DNA of 33,694 bases, taken from assembly GCA_028681135.1 (NCBI GenBank), contig JAQUJC010000035.1:1-33694 (forward strand), in the 5' to 3' direction. Below the pieces are notes generated by a model that ran no database searches, was not told the DNA's origin, and saw only the letters and a list, made by a program, of their open reading frames with translations. Positions 1 to 9,250 of the stretch are shown here, piece by piece (within the stretch, counting starts at the first letter, position 1; each line of letters opens with the position of its first letter). Source of the stretch: Kiritimatiellia bacterium (GTDB lineage: Bacteria; Verrucomicrobiota; Kiritimatiellia; CAIQIC01; Lenti-01). Position numbers and translations under genes: made by a program.

Positions 1-153
1 CCGGATCGGTTGCGCTTCTTCCTGACGAACATTGCGCCATTTTACCAGCGGGACACCCAAACTCAAACCCCAACCCAATGGTTACAGGGGTTTTCGGGCA
101 TCATTTTCGGCGATGTTGAACTCAGGAAAATTGTACAATTCCCGCATCGCTGA
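1..153 (+). CDS. C-terminal fragment of an unrecognised gene (cut by window start)
   Basis: Frame 1 is open from the first base to a TGA at 151-153, giving 50 residues that end in VQFPHR. The composition looks protein-like (RFFLTNIAPFYQ, WLQGFSGIIFGDVELRK), but I do not recognise a family. The start lies outside the window. It could be the tail of a real upstream gene or a chance open stretch; 50 codons in GC-rich DNA is weak evidence. Confidence 0.35.
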   Translation, partial: PDRLRFFLTNIAPFYQRDTQTQTPTQWLQGFSGIIFGDVELRKIVQFPHR

Positions 154-441
154 GCTTCATGCATAACGCTGGCCAAAGCGGTCGGGACGGAGCCCGCCCC
201 CCCCAGAAATCCGCTTGTTGTCACCTCTGGAGGGATGGCCTTTGTGTCGTCCGGGGGCGTTCTGCAAGAGGCTCCGCTGACACGGATTCTTCACGCCGTG
301 GGACCCGGATATCGCTCTGAGCACCCGCGCCCCATTGAAAGGACGGCATTTGGTCGACAATGGTTCGGCTGCAATTTTCTCGCCATTGGGTTGGCGAATC
401 GCTTAGTATATGGCTTGTATGAGAGTCTGTTGGAGGATCGC
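154..441. other. Non-coding upstream region with an imperfect inverted repeat and weak promoter
   Basis: No convincing gene is seen here. An open frame runs from 235 into the flavoprotein gene, but its first 69 residues do not look like that family. Bases 185-207 (GGACGG...CCCCAGA) and 226-252 (TCTGGAGGG...CGTCC) are an imperfect inverted repeat that includes an 8-C run. A weak promoter-like pair, TTGGCG at 391-396 and TTGTAT at 415-420 with 18 bp between, precedes the gene at 442. Confidence 0.4.
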
Positions 442-1044
442 ATGAACATTGTTGCCATCATGGCCAGTTATCGCAAAGGCCGCACGATCGACACCCTGGT
501 GGATCAAGCCATCGCCGGTGCGCTCACCGCCAACCCCGATGCCACTGCCGAGAAAATCAGCCTGGTCGACAAACAAATCGAATACTGCCGCAACTGCAAA
601 GCCTGCCGCAATGACGACCCCTCGAAGCCTCTCGCCCATTGCGCCATCCAAGACGATATGCAGGCCATCTACCCCGTGTTGGATGCCGCTGACGCCTATA
701 TCATCGGTACCCCGATCAGCATGGGTAATGAAACCGCGCTCTTAAAGGCCTTTTTCGAACGCAGTTGTTTTGTTCTCGGCAAACCCCGAAAATCTTGGTT
801 TTCCGAGGCTCCCATCCCCCGCAACCCGCGCAAACGTCAGGCGGTCGCCATCCTCAGCACTGGGGTGGTGCCACCGTGGCTGCGCCTGTTCAGTGACGAC
901 GCCACCCCGCTGATCAAAGGGTTCTGCAACAATGTGCTCAATGCCCGCCTCATCGATAGCCTGTATGCCGGGGCCATCGAAAAACGCACCGTGGACTATT
1001 ACACGAATGCCGCCTACCGACTCGGCCGGGAACTGATTACCTGA
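442..1044 (+). CDS. NADPH-dependent FMN reductase / iron-sulfur flavoprotein-like protein
   Basis: This is a 200-residue flavodoxin-fold protein. It opens with the typical strand and phosphate-binding loop (MNIVAIMASYRKG) and carries a cysteine cluster, C49-x2-C52-x2-C55-x11-C67, in the position where iron-sulfur flavoproteins hold theirs. The PISMGNETALLKAFFERS stretch is the family's FMN-contact region. The likely role is NAD(P)H-dependent reduction of FMN or a quinone-like or metal substrate in the cytoplasm; the substrate cannot be read. The ATG at 442 is chosen because GGAGG at 432-436 lies 5 bases upstream and the family N-terminus begins exactly there; a longer frame from 235 has no such support. 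Whether the cysteines bind a cluster is unknown. The next gene, a dihydrolipoyl dehydrogenase homologue, follows after a palindromic site, so the two redox genes may be co-regulated. Confidence 0.8.
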   Translation: MNIVAIMASYRKGRTIDTLVDQAIAGALTANPDATAEKISLVDKQIEYCRNCKACRNDDPSKPLAHCAIQDDMQAIYPVLDAADAYIIGTPISMGNETALLKAFFERSCFVLGKPRKSWFSEAPIPRNPRKRQAVAILSTGVVPPWLRLFSDDATPLIKGFCNNVLNARLIDSLYAGAIEKRTVDYYTNAAYRLGRELIT

Positions 1045-1074
1045 CGCCCCCCCCCCAACGACCCCGCCTGGTCT

Positions 1075-1095
1075 AACGGGGGTCTCCCGTTTGTC
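1075..1095 (+). terminator. Weak stem-loop after the flavoprotein gene
   Basis: AACGGG (1075-1080) and CCCGTT (1086-1091) form a 6-bp stem around a GGTCT loop. Only a short TTGTC follows instead of a clean T-tract, so termination would be inefficient at best. A run of 10 C (1047-1056) lies just before it. Confidence 0.25.
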
Positions 1096-1113
1096 ACTTA
1101 TTGCAATAAGTGA
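1094..1113. promoter_or_regulatory. Perfect 20-bp palindrome, candidate operator
   Basis: TCACTTATTGCAATAAGTGA is identical to its own reverse complement over all 20 bases, with no loop. That geometry fits binding by a dimeric helix-turn-helix repressor (MarR, TetR or HxlR size range) better than an RNA hairpin. It lies 58 bp before the ATG of the dihydrolipoyl dehydrogenase homologue and 50 bp after the flavoprotein gene. No regulator gene is adjacent, so the partner is unknown. Confidence 0.5.
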
Positions 1114-1170
1114 AGTGAGGCCTTTGTTTTCGCCTTGCCCGGTCGCAGTCAAACACCTACCGTTGGCCGC

Positions 1171-2592
1171 ATGACACCGCCCACTTCGCTCACCATTCTG
1201 GGTGCCGGCCCCGCCGGTTATCCCGCCGCATTTCTTGCGGCCGATCTGGGGGTATCCGTGACGCTGATCGAGAGTGACAACCCGTTGGGCGGCACCTGCT
1301 TGCATCGCGGATGCATCCCGTCCAAATCCCTCTTGCATGCCGCGCGACTGCTGACCGATGCCCGTGATGCGTCTGCCCTCGGCCTTGATTTCCCCCCCCC
1401 GGTTATTCGCCTGGACGCGTTGCGCGCCTGGAAGGACTCTGTCACGACCCGCATGGCCCAGGGTTTGGCTCAACTGGCCAAAGCGCGGGCGGTGCGGGTC
1501 ATCACCGCGCGGGCGGCCTTTGCTTCGCCAACCCAACTCCAGTTGACGGCGCCAGATGGCACCACCACGCCGCATGATATCGACACCCTGCTGCTGGCCA
1601 CCGGCTCGGCCCCCTCCCCCCCCCCCGGCTTCCCGACGGAGCATCCCCATCTCTGGGATTCCACGACAGCCTTGGAGCTACCGGAAATCCCGGACACCCT
1701 CCTCGTCATCGGCGGCGGATACATCGGCCTTGAATTGGGATCGGTCTACGCGGCGCTCGGCTCGCGGGTCACGGTTGTAGAAATGACGGGGGGGCTGCTG
1801 CCGGGCGTCGACCGCGACCTGATGGTGCCGCTGGCCAAGCGCCTACGAGAGAGCATTCATGCCATTCAGCTCCATACCCGCGTGGTCGATATCACGGATG
1901 ATCCCGCTGGGCTACGCGTCACGTTCGATAATACCCGCACCGGTGAAACGAGTGACGCTCTGTTTGCCAAGGTTCTCGTCGCCACGGGCCGCCGCCCCTA
2001 TACCGACGGGCTCGCGCTCGATCGGGCGGGACTGGCCACCACCGACCACGGCTTTATCGCCGTCGACGCCAACGGACGCACCGCCCAGCCGCACATCCAT
2101 GCCGCTGGCGATGTCGCGGGCCAGCCCCTGCTGGCGCATAAGGCCACCCACGAAGCCCGGGCGCTCGTTGCGCGCCTGGCCGGACGCCCCGCGTCGATGT
2201 CACCCCACATCCCCGCCGTGGTGTTCACCGATCCCGAAATCGCCTGGGTCGGCCTCACCGAAACACAAGCGCGGGCCCAACAACGCGATGTCCGGGTATC
2301 CAAATTTCCCTGGGCCGCCAGCGGACGGGCCAGCACCCTCAACCGTGCGGACGGGTCCACCAAGATTCTTGCGGATCCCGGCACGGGGAAACTACTGGGC
2401 GTGGGACTGGCCGGCGCTGGGGCGGGCGACCTGATTTCCGAGGCGGCCCTCGCCCTGGAGATGGGCGCCACCGCCGCCGATCTCACCCGCACCATTCACC
2501 CCCCCCCCACCCTCGCGGAAACGCTCGGCGAAGCGGCCGAACTACACGCGGGCCTCTGCGCCCACCTCTACCGCCCCCGCCGCACCACATAA
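1171..2592 (+). CDS. lpdA: Dihydrolipoyl dehydrogenase (E3) homologue with altered catalytic His
   Basis: This 473-residue protein belongs to class I pyridine-nucleotide disulfide oxidoreductases, the E3 subunit of 2-oxoacid dehydrogenase and glycine-cleavage complexes. Visible parts are the FAD-binding GAGPAG motif (about residue 11), the redox-active pair C43/C48 in GGTCLHRGCIPSK, the NAD-binding GGGYIGLE (about 185), the HAAGDV FAD motif, and the C-terminal dimer domain. The usual HAHPTxxE active-site motif reads HPPPTLAE: H443 is kept, but the catalytic base position is P445, with E450 present. This falls in a 10-C run (2499-2508). Length is normal and the frame is intact. The ATG at 1171 is chosen because the FAD fold starts at once; a TTG at 1135 would add 12 unrelated residues. 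No other complex subunits are nearby. It could have lost lipoamide activity while retaining NADH oxidase or another thiol role. Confidence 0.85.
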   Translation: MTPPTSLTILGAGPAGYPAAFLAADLGVSVTLIESDNPLGGTCLHRGCIPSKSLLHAARLLTDARDASALGLDFPPPVIRLDALRAWKDSVTTRMAQGLAQLAKARAVRVITARAAFASPTQLQLTAPDGTTTPHDIDTLLLATGSAPSPPPGFPTEHPHLWDSTTALELPEIPDTLLVIGGGYIGLELGSVYAALGSRVTVVEMTGGLLPGVDRDLMVPLAKRLRESIHAIQLHTRVVDITDDPAGLRVTFDNTRTGETSDALFAKVLVATGRRPYTDGLALDRAGLATTDHGFIAVDANGRTAQPHIHAAGDVAGQPLLAHKATHEARALVARLAGRPASMSPHIPAVVFTDPEIAWVGLTETQARAQQRDVRVSKFPWAASGRASTLNRADGSTKILADPGTGKLLGVGLAGAGAGDLISEAALALEMGATAADLTRTIHPPPTLAETLGEAAELHAGLCAHLYRPRRTT

Positions 2593-2616
2593 GCCCCCCC
2601 CCTCGGCGGATATTGC

Positions 2617-3537
2617 CTAGTTCCGCGACACATCCGGGTCGCCCCGAAATCGCATGAGGCTATCCAGGTAGTCGTCTGGCGTGCCAAAATCGAAGCGCTC
2701 GGCCGCGGTCATTTCCCAAGCGAGATAGCCCTCCCGCTCCCGCTGGATATCCTGGGCGCGCGTCAATTGCACTTCACCCTTGTCGCGCACGTTGTCGCGA
2801 ATCATCTGTGCCAGCACGTCATAAATGGAAGGGCCCAGCAGATGCAACCCAAACCAGCCCAGAAACTCGTCGGGACCCAGCCCATTCACGCGCAGCTCGC
2901 GCCGGGCCAGATCAATCGCGGGTTTTTCGACGATCTGCTCGACATCGATCAGCCGCGGGTTCTCGGGGCGGCGCTGACCGGCGATAGTCCCATAGCTCTT
3001 GAGCTGGGCCGGCCCAATGCGATTGACGGCGGAAACCGTGCGGCCGCCGCTGTGGGCCGCTTGCGCCGCACATTCACGATAGGGCGAGACCGGCGCGCCG
3101 CGAAACAGGTGATCGCCCAGGCAGAGCAGCACCATCTCGCCGTTGGCAAACGCACGGCTTTGGAAAACCGCATGCCCATAGCCCGCGGGTTCGTGCTGCA
3201 AAACAATCTGCACCCGCTCTCTGAAATCCGGTAGCCGCCGCGCTTCTTCCGCCAGCGCGGGATAGGCGTCCAGCCGCCGGAGGACCTCCGGTGCCGGCTT
3301 TGAAAACGTGTCGCGGATGAGGTGGTCATCTCCGGGCTGGACAATCAGGCAAATCTGTTCGATGCCCGCCGCCACCAATTCCAGAAGGTGATACGCGAGC
3401 ATGGGGCGGGCAATGCCATCGGCCCCCACGACCGGCATCCACTCTTTCTTGACGGCCTGGGACGCCGGGAAAAACCGGATACCGAGACCGGCGAGAGGAA
3501 TGACGGCTTTGGTAACGACATCTAGACGCGCTGGCAT
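2617..3537 (-). CDS. galU: UTP-sugar-1-phosphate uridylyltransferase (GalU-like)
   Basis: This 306-residue nucleotidyltransferase makes UDP-sugars, most likely UDP-glucose from UTP and glucose-1-phosphate. The N-terminal nucleotide-binding signature is seen as LAGLGIRFFPASQAVKKEWMPVV; the usual GxGTR reads GLGIR, while the Arg and the Lys before EWMP are kept. The ATG at 3537 is preferred over GTG at 3543 because AGGAGG at 3549-3544 sits 6 bases upstream. The gene begins inside the 3' end of the GHMP kinase gene (16-bp overlap), so it is the last cistron of the sucrose cluster and is probably translationally coupled. UDP-glucose is the donor for the sucrose-phosphate synthase encoded upstream. 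Because it follows a sugar-1-kinase, it might instead accept another sugar-1-phosphate. It converges on the dihydrolipoyl dehydrogenase gene, with only 24 bp and a 9-C run between. Confidence 0.85.
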   Translation of the reverse strand: MPARLDVVTKAVIPLAGLGIRFFPASQAVKKEWMPVVGADGIARPMLAYHLLELVAAGIEQICLIVQPGDDHLIRDTFSKPAPEVLRRLDAYPALAEEARRLPDFRERVQIVLQHEPAGYGHAVFQSRAFANGEMVLLCLGDHLFRGAPVSPYRECAAQAAHSGGRTVSAVNRIGPAQLKSYGTIAGQRRPENPRLIDVEQIVEKPAIDLARRELRVNGLGPDEFLGWFGLHLLGPSIYDVLAQMIRDNVRDKGEVQLTRAQDIQREREGYLAWEMTAAERFDFGTPDDYLDSLMRFRGDPDVSRN

Positions 3538-4997
3538 ACCCACCCTCCTGCCCGGCGAATGTAGCGCCGGGCACCACCTTCAAACGCGCCCGGCGATGTG
3601 CCCCAAAACACGTCGGGTGTCCTGCCCATGCGCTGCGCATGATCGCGAACCAATTGGGGAACGTATTTCTTCAGCGCATCCACCCGGCCAAAAATGGCCA
3701 CAGTGCCGCCCGCCCCCCCCCCGGTGATTTTGGCGCCGAACAGGCCCTTCTTCGCCCCGTAACAGCCGACCGCCTCCACGAGTGCATCGACTTCGGGCAC
3801 GGACAAGCGGCACTCATCGCGATAGCTCGCATGGGCTGCGGCCAGCTCTTCGCCCGCGCGCCGCCACCCATCTGGCGCATCCGGCCCCGTCGCTTGCAGC
3901 GCCGCCATGAAGCGCAACACCCGTTCGTTCTCCAGTACGGCATGGCGTACCGGACCGCGAATGCGATAAACGCTCGCGGGCCGAATCGTCGTAGCCGAGT
4001 CGCCATGATCCCGGTAGCGTGCCAGAAATTCCTGACCGCTCAACGTCTCGGGGAGGATGCGCTCGCAGGCCGCAAGTTCAGCGCCTGTCAACTCCGTCAG
4101 ATACGTCAGCGGCGGCGCCCCCTGGCGGGTGCGCCAGGCGTTGAGAATCCGTCGCCCCATGAAGGTGCCGATGCGCACATCGCCGTAAGGTGCCGCCGCA
4201 ACCGAATGACGCACGAGCGAATTGATTCCTACAAATCCCGTCCCGCGTGGAATGGCAATCGTCCCTTCAACCGATCCCGGCCGACACAAGAGATGCAATA
4301 GCTTGCCGCGCTGTCCGCTGGCAATGGCGATTTGATCCATGATGCCGCAGGGTGCGCCTACCACGCGGTTTTCGACCATCTGGCCCAACTGCGCAATTCG
4401 CGTGGCGTCCAGCCCAAGGCCAAAGGCCGCGTTAAACGCACACAACGTGGCAATTTCGACGGCCGCGGAGCTGGCCAGTCCGACATTCATGGGCACCGCG
4501 CTCAACAGCAGAATTCGCCAGCCCCTCTGCAAATGGACCGCCTGCTCGTGTTGCAGCGTCAGCAGACTGCCGGCCACATAGGCCGACCAGGCGGCCAACG
4601 GATTGTCGCGGAAAATCGCGCGCGCCGCGGCGTACGAGATCGGTCGGCCCCGGCATTCCAGTTGGCTCAATGGGAGGCGGGCCTCGACGGGAAAGCTGGC
4701 CGGGTCCAGGGCGACGGAGCGGATGCGCAGAACCCGCTCGCGGCACGGCTGCACCGCCACCACAATGCCCGGGCCCAGTGTGGCTTCACAAACATGCGCG
4801 CCCGAATAATCCGCGATGCCCCCCATCACATCCAATCGCGCGGGCGCCCGCGCCACCCACAAGGGCCGCTTGGCAAAATAGTCCGACAGCCCTTCCGGCG
4901 TTCCCGCGGGACACGTCAACCGCTTTTCAAACGCCGTCCACTCAGCACAGGCCACGCGCGGAGATTCAGACCGGGACTGGTTGGGGGACGATTTCAT
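3522..4997 (-). CDS. GHMP kinase resembling the kinase domain of plant L-arabinokinase
   Basis: This 491-residue cytoplasmic GHMP-family sugar kinase should phosphorylate a free sugar at C1. Family motifs are clear: the substrate-binding RAPARLDVMGGIADYSG (about 49-65), the ATP loop PMNVGLASSAAVE (169-181), CGIMDQ with putative catalytic D221, and GGGAGG (426-431). As I recall the family, MGGIADYSG, VVGAPCGIMDQ, the RHSV and FMGRR segments and the LPETLSG stretch match the kinase half of plant arabinokinase (ARA1) better than ordinary galactokinase, which has an N-terminal GRVNLIGEH-type motif. The frame extends back to 5096, but ATG 4997 is preferred because it avoids the amylosucrase gene ending at 5059 and the extra N-terminus is not family-like. 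Just downstream is a GalU-like enzyme that could convert the sugar-1-phosphate to a UDP-sugar. The substrate (arabinose, galactose or other) is not decided by sequence. A 10-bp G-run on the coding strand (3713-3722) encodes part of the glycine motif. Confidence 0.8.
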   Translation of the reverse strand: MKSSPNQSRSESPRVACAEWTAFEKRLTCPAGTPEGLSDYFAKRPLWVARAPARLDVMGGIADYSGAHVCEATLGPGIVVAVQPCRERVLRIRSVALDPASFPVEARLPLSQLECRGRPISYAAARAIFRDNPLAAWSAYVAGSLLTLQHEQAVHLQRGWRILLLSAVPMNVGLASSAAVEIATLCAFNAAFGLGLDATRIAQLGQMVENRVVGAPCGIMDQIAIASGQRGKLLHLLCRPGSVEGTIAIPRGTGFVGINSLVRHSVAAAPYGDVRIGTFMGRRILNAWRTRQGAPPLTYLTELTGAELAACERILPETLSGQEFLARYRDHGDSATTIRPASVYRIRGPVRHAVLENERVLRFMAALQATGPDAPDGWRRAGEELAAAHASYRDECRLSVPEVDALVEAVGCYGAKKGLFGAKITGGGAGGTVAIFGRVDALKKYVPQLVRDHAQRMGRTPDVFWGTSPGAFEGGARRYIRRAGGWVCQRV

Positions 4998-5058
4998 CAC
5001 GCGTTGCTCGCCACCATAGCGCGGTGCCAAAGGCTTGGACAGGATACATGCGGGCAGC

Positions 5059-7020
5059 TCAATCTTCGACCAACCAGAGGAGTTCATAGGGATCAAGATC
5101 GGTGATCCCGCCCGTCGAGAACGTGCGCTCAGTAAACAGATCGCGGAAGAAGTGGGCCAGGCCTTGAGCGCGCCAGCCGCTGAGGTCCACCACCTGTTCG
5201 CGCTCGGAAAAATTGGCCAGGACCGCCAGCCGGTGGCTGCCGGTTTCGCGCAGGTAACCCAGGACGTGGGGGTTCTCGCCGGGCAGCAGATGCATGTCCG
5301 TTCCCTTCAGGGCCTGCTGCTGCTTGCGTTGGGCGAATAGCGCCCGCATGCCTTCAAAATGCTGGTTGCGGAAGGTCCCCGCCTGCTCCACCTCCTTGGC
5401 AAACATCTCCCAATTGGCCTGCGGACGATGGACCCAACGGCTGTCATCCGCTTTTTCAGGCGTCTTGAGATAGGAGTAATCGTTGAGAACCGCCCATTCT
5501 TCGCCCAGAAAAATCAAGGGGATGCCCCCGATGCTGGCCAGTACCCCATAGAGCAGGTGCAGGCGGCGCAGCGCCATGGTCGCGAGGGTCTCATCCCGAT
5601 TGCGCTGGGCCTGCTCCAACCCGGCCAAGGAGGCCGCCGTGCCGGATATCCGCATGTCGCCAGTATCCTCGTTGTGCTGGAACGGCACCCCCGCCGCAAA
5701 AGATCCCGGGAAGCGTCCCGTGTAAAAGCGATTGAGAAAATCGCGGTGGTCGTCGGGATGGATGCCTACCGCTTCCGCGTCGTCGTTGGCAAACGCCCAG
5801 CCAATGTCGTCATGGCTGCGCAGGTAATTGCTCCACGTCGTTCCCGCGGACAACTTCTGGCGATGGCTGAGCGATTGCTTGAGCAGGCGCACATCGCGCG
5901 TGGCCGCGCTTTCCCATAGCAGGGCCATCAGCGCGGGATTGTAGGAAAGCTGGCATTCCTCGCGGCTGATGTAGCGCACCACTTCATCGGGGTGCACAAT
6001 CGCCTCGGACTTAAACACCAGCCCCGGTGCCGCAATGCGGCACAACGCATTGAACGCCTGAATCAGCAGATGGGCCTCGGGCAGGTTTTCGCAGGATGTG
6101 CCCATCTGTTTCCAGATAAAGGCCACCGCATCCAGCCGCAGAATCTCTACGCCGGTATTGGCCAAAAACAACATTTCCGCGGCCATGGCCCGGAACACTT
6201 CGGGATTCGCGTACTTCAAGTCCCACTGGAAACTATTGAAGGTCGTCCACACCCAACGCTTCATGCCGGAGTGCCAGGTAAAACTGCCCCGATGCGCCGT
6301 GGGAAAAATCTCTCGCAACGTCTTTTCGTACTGATCGGGCACCGTACGATCAGGATAGAGGTGGTAGTAGTCCATGTGCTCGCGATCGCCCTCCTGAGCC
6401 CGGATGGCCCACACATGGTCTTCAGAGGTGTGGTTAAACACAAAATCGAGCACCAGCGAAATGCCCGCCTGGCGCAAATCGGCTGCAAGCGCGCGCAAGT
6501 CATCAATCGTGCCGAGCCGGGGGTCCACGTTGCGGTAGTCGCTGATGGCATAGCCGCCGTCGCTATTGCCGGGTCGCGACGCAAACAGCGGCATCAGGTG
6601 CAAATAGGTGATCCCCAGGCGCTGTAGATAGGGAATGCGTTCCCGCAGCCGTTCCAAATCGCCGGCGAATAAATCAACGTAGAGCGAGCCTCCGACCATC
6701 CGTTCAGAGCGATACCAGTCCGGATCGTTTTCACGACGCATATCCAGTTCGTAGAGATCGTCGGGGCGCTCCAGCCAGCAGTCGATCGCGGTGAGCGTGA
6801 TGCTCGTCAGGTAATAAAAGAAGTCATAGTGCTGGCCATAGAGCCGATGCAGCAGGCTGAAAAAGCGCGGCCAGTGTTCCGTCAGGCGCGCCTCGATGGT
6901 TTCCACCCAGCGCTCGACGCCAAAGCGCGAGGAACAAGACGCCTCGATGCGCCGGAGAATCAAGGGTTGAATCCGCCGGAGCGAGCGCGCCGCCTCGTAT
7001 GACGCGTCAAATTCAGGCAT
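5059..7020 (-). CDS. ams: Amylosucrase (GH13 subfamily 4)
   Basis: This 653-residue protein splits sucrose and transfers the glucosyl unit to an alpha-1,4-glucan, releasing fructose. Diagnostic stretches include [16 protein letters not shown], the first GH13 region [28 protein letters not shown] with nucleophile D297, [12 protein letters not shown] with acid/base E339, and SHDDIGW with D404, all in the order and spacing of characterised amylosucrases. There is no signal peptide, so it is intracellular. The ATG at 7020 overlaps the TGA of the sucrose-phosphate synthase gene by 8 bp (ATGCCTGA); no Shine-Dalgarno is visible, which fits translational coupling. A longer proline-rich start at 7077 is unlikely. 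In halotolerant methanotrophs, synthase, phosphatase, fructokinase and amylosucrase genes are likewise linked. Trehalose synthase-like GH13 enzymes are the nearest alternative, but the SCENLPEAH segment is typical of amylosucrase. Confidence 0.92.
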   Translation of the reverse strand: MPEFDASYEAARSLRRIQPLILRRIEASCSSRFGVERWVETIEARLTEHWPRFFSLLHRLYGQHYDFFYYLTSITLTAIDCWLERPDDLYELDMRRENDPDWYRSERMVGGSLYVDLFAGDLERLRERIPYLQRLGITYLHLMPLFASRPGNSDGGYAISDYRNVDPRLGTIDDLRALAADLRQAGISLVLDFVFNHTSEDHVWAIRAQEGDREHMDYYHLYPDRTVPDQYEKTLREIFPTAHRGSFTWHSGMKRWVWTTFNSFQWDLKYANPEVFRAMAAEMLFLANTGVEILRLDAVAFIWKQMGTSCENLPEAHLLIQAFNALCRIAAPGLVFKSEAIVHPDEVVRYISREECQLSYNPALMALLWESAATRDVRLLKQSLSHRQKLSAGTTWSNYLRSHDDIGWAFANDDAEAVGIHPDDHRDFLNRFYTGRFPGSFAAGVPFQHNEDTGDMRISGTAASLAGLEQAQRNRDETLATMALRRLHLLYGVLASIGGIPLIFLGEEWAVLNDYSYLKTPEKADDSRWVHRPQANWEMFAKEVEQAGTFRNQHFEGMRALFAQRKQQQALKGTDMHLLPGENPHVLGYLRETGSHRLAVLANFSEREQVVDLSGWRAQGLAHFFRDLFTERTFSTGGITDLDPYELLWLVED

Positions 7021-9250
7021 CGGGGGCGGTGGTCTCGCCGTTGGGTGCCGGACGGGCGGGGGTTTGGGGGGCGGCAATGGCCTTTTCGGGATCCTTCAAG
7101 GCGTCGTTCGGAATCTGGATGGTATCGAGGAAGTTGTAGTACTGAATGCCCTCGATAATGCCCGCGGCATGATGCGCCTGTGCGAAGTAGACCCGCGGGT
7201 AGGCGCGTAGCTTCTCCAGCTCAGGCGAGTAGTTACCCACAACCACGCCCAGGGCATTCACGGACAGCATGCCCTCATCGTTGCCCGAATCGCCCGCAAC
7301 CAGAATATGTTCCAGCGGGAAATTCCACTTGTAGGCAATATGGCGAACGCTGACGCCGCTGCCCGCACGGGTGGGAATCACATCCAGGAAGGTGTCGTGC
7401 GACATCACCACCTTGGCCTGTAGTCCATTCTCGCGCAGAAGTCGCTTGATGCGACTGACCTTGGGGGCTACCGCCGGATCGTATTGATAGCTGACCTTGA
7501 AAGTGGATTGCTCGTGCTCGGGTTGCCGGTAATAGCCTTCGATGGCGTCGAGCACCTCGCGGACCTTCTCCGGCTCCCAGCGGAATCCAATGTGCTGTTG
7601 CCAACTGCGATCCAACGTGAAATTTTTGCCGTAGTAGACCTCTGTCCCGGTCGATGTAATGAGCACTTCCGGCCGGGGAATATCCAGATCATTGAGCAAC
7701 CGAATCAGTTCTTCATACCGGCGCCCGGTGGCAATGCCAAATCCCACATGCAGCGGTGCCTCCGCGATGAGCTGGAAAAATTCCTGCATTGCCTCGTCAT
7801 CGCCGGTCAGGGTGTTATCAATGTCCGTCAGGATCAAGCGGTCAATCTGCGAGAGGCGGCGCGTCTGGCGCCCTCGAATGATTTGCGGCGGAACATTCGC
7901 CGCCTTGAGGACTTCGCGCACATCCCGCAGATAGCGCTGGACGTGGCGCGACCATGAATAGTGGGTATGCACATTGTCCATGCCTGCCTGAGAAAAGTCA
8001 TCCCACACCCCCGGTTCAATCAGAATGTGAAGTATCGCTTTGCGGATGCCGTCGGGATCCAACGGATTCACCAGCAGCCCATTCTTGCAATTGGCAATGA
8101 TGTCGCTGGGGCCGCCGTCGTCGGTGGCCACGATCGGCACGCCGCTGGCAGCCGCTTCCAGCAGCGTCAGACCAAATGGCTCCGTCAGGGCGGGATTGAC
8201 AAAGACACCGCGCGTTCGCGCGACCAGCCGATAAAGCGGCGCAACCTCGTCGGCTTCATGGCGCTTGGGATACGCCACCTTGCCATACAGGTTGTATGCG
8301 TCGATCATCGTCAGGATATTGGTCAACACACTGCGCTGGCCAGCCGGCATTTTGCGGATGTCCTCCCGTGAGCCCATCACCAGCACCAGATTGGCGGCCC
8401 GCTGCATCGGCGGCGATTCGCCATACACCTTCACCAGCATCTCGAGGTTTTTGCGCTCGTCAGGCCGCGCCATCGCCACGATCATCGGTTTGTCTGGCTC
8501 ATGCAGAAAGCTGCGGATAGTCGCTTCCAGATCCGTGCGGGTATCGTCGCCGTGTGAGGGGTGGAAGGCATCCAGATCAACCCCCGGAGGAATCACCTCC
8601 ATCCGCTCTGGAATGTAATTTTCGTATTGCTCGTACTGCTCCTTTACTTCCTGGCGAGTGCTGGTGCAAATCAGCGAGCAGGTTTCCAGCGCGAATTCCT
8701 CTGCCTCAATTCGCGTGGACAAATTATAGCGTGACTCGGCCTTTTCAGGGCTGAGGCCTGCCTCCAGCAGGCGGTCCCGTTTGACCCGGCCCAACGAGTG
8801 TCCCGTAAAGACAAACGGAATGCCCAGCAAACGCGAGAGCTGGCCGCCGCCATAGCCCGCATCGGCATAATGGCCGTGAATCACATCCGGCACCCGCCCC
8901 GTCTTCTTGAAATACTTCAAACACTGATCCACAAACACTTCCAGATATGGCCAGAGTTTTTTCTTTCGCAGATAGCGCTTCGGCCCAAAGGGAATTCGGA
9001 TAATCCAGGCCTTTTCCGCGATTTGCTCTTCCAACTGCGCGTAGTCTTTGGACACCCGCTCATCCAAGACCTGACGCGTGATTAGGTCCACGCGCTCAAC
9101 CCCGGGGTCGGCCGACAGCGCGCGCGCCAATTCCAGAACATAACGTGTCTGGCCCCCCGTGTCTTCATCCCGGCCCAGTTCCAGATTCTCTCCCCGGATC
9201 AAGCCGTGTAAACTGATTAATGCAATCTTAAGCTTTTTGTTTTCATCCAT
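7013..9250 (-). CDS. sps: Sucrose-phosphate synthase with C-terminal phosphatase-like domain
   Basis: This 745-residue two-domain protein joins UDP-glucose and fructose-6-phosphate to sucrose-6-phosphate. Residues 1 to about 450 are a GT-B, family GT4 glycosyltransferase, with [11 protein letters not shown] near the N-terminus, [10 protein letters not shown] (149-158), and the nucleotide-binding pair E357/E365 in [12 protein letters not shown]. Residues about 470-710 are a HAD-type sucrose-phosphatase domain with D476 and D478 in TDIDNTL and the metal loop GDSGND (653-658). Both aspartates are present, unlike plant synthases where this domain has lost them, so it may also dephosphorylate. The ATG at 9250 has AAGGAG (9266-9261) upstream and overlaps the fructokinase stop by 8 bp (ATGGATGA). 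The frame extends to 9286, but that start lies inside the fructokinase gene without a ribosome site. This is the central gene of the cluster. Confidence 0.93.
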   Translation of the reverse strand: MDENKKLKIALISLHGLIRGENLELGRDEDTGGQTRYVLELARALSADPGVERVDLITRQVLDERVSKDYAQLEEQIAEKAWIIRIPFGPKRYLRKKKLWPYLEVFVDQCLKYFKKTGRVPDVIHGHYADAGYGGGQLSRLLGIPFVFTGHSLGRVKRDRLLEAGLSPEKAESRYNLSTRIEAEEFALETCSLICTSTRQEVKEQYEQYENYIPERMEVIPPGVDLDAFHPSHGDDTRTDLEATIRSFLHEPDKPMIVAMARPDERKNLEMLVKVYGESPPMQRAANLVLVMGSREDIRKMPAGQRSVLTNILTMIDAYNLYGKVAYPKRHEADEVAPLYRLVARTRGVFVNPALTEPFGLTLLEAAASGVPIVATDDGGPSDIIANCKNGLLVNPLDPDGIRKAILHILIEPGVWDDFSQAGMDNVHTHYSWSRHVQRYLRDVREVLKAANVPPQIIRGRQTRRLSQIDRLILTDIDNTLTGDDEAMQEFFQLIAEAPLHVGFGIATGRRYEELIRLLNDLDIPRPEVLITSTGTEVYYGKNFTLDRSWQQHIGFRWEPEKVREVLDAIEGYYRQPEHEQSTFKVSYQYDPAVAPKVSRIKRLLRENGLQAKVVMSHDTFLDVIPTRAGSGVSVRHIAYKWNFPLEHILVAGDSGNDEGMLSVNALGVVVGNYSPELEKLRAYPRVYFAQAHHAAGIIEGIQYYNFLDTIQIPNDALKDPEKAIAAPQTPARPAPNGETTAPDA

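Noticed and set aside
235-441. Longer N-terminus for the flavoprotein gene from ATG 235
   Set aside because: The extra 69 residues are not family-like, and a good ribosome site precedes ATG 442.
5000-5096. N-terminal extension of the GHMP kinase to 5096
   Set aside because: It overlaps the end of amylosucrase and has no family similarity.
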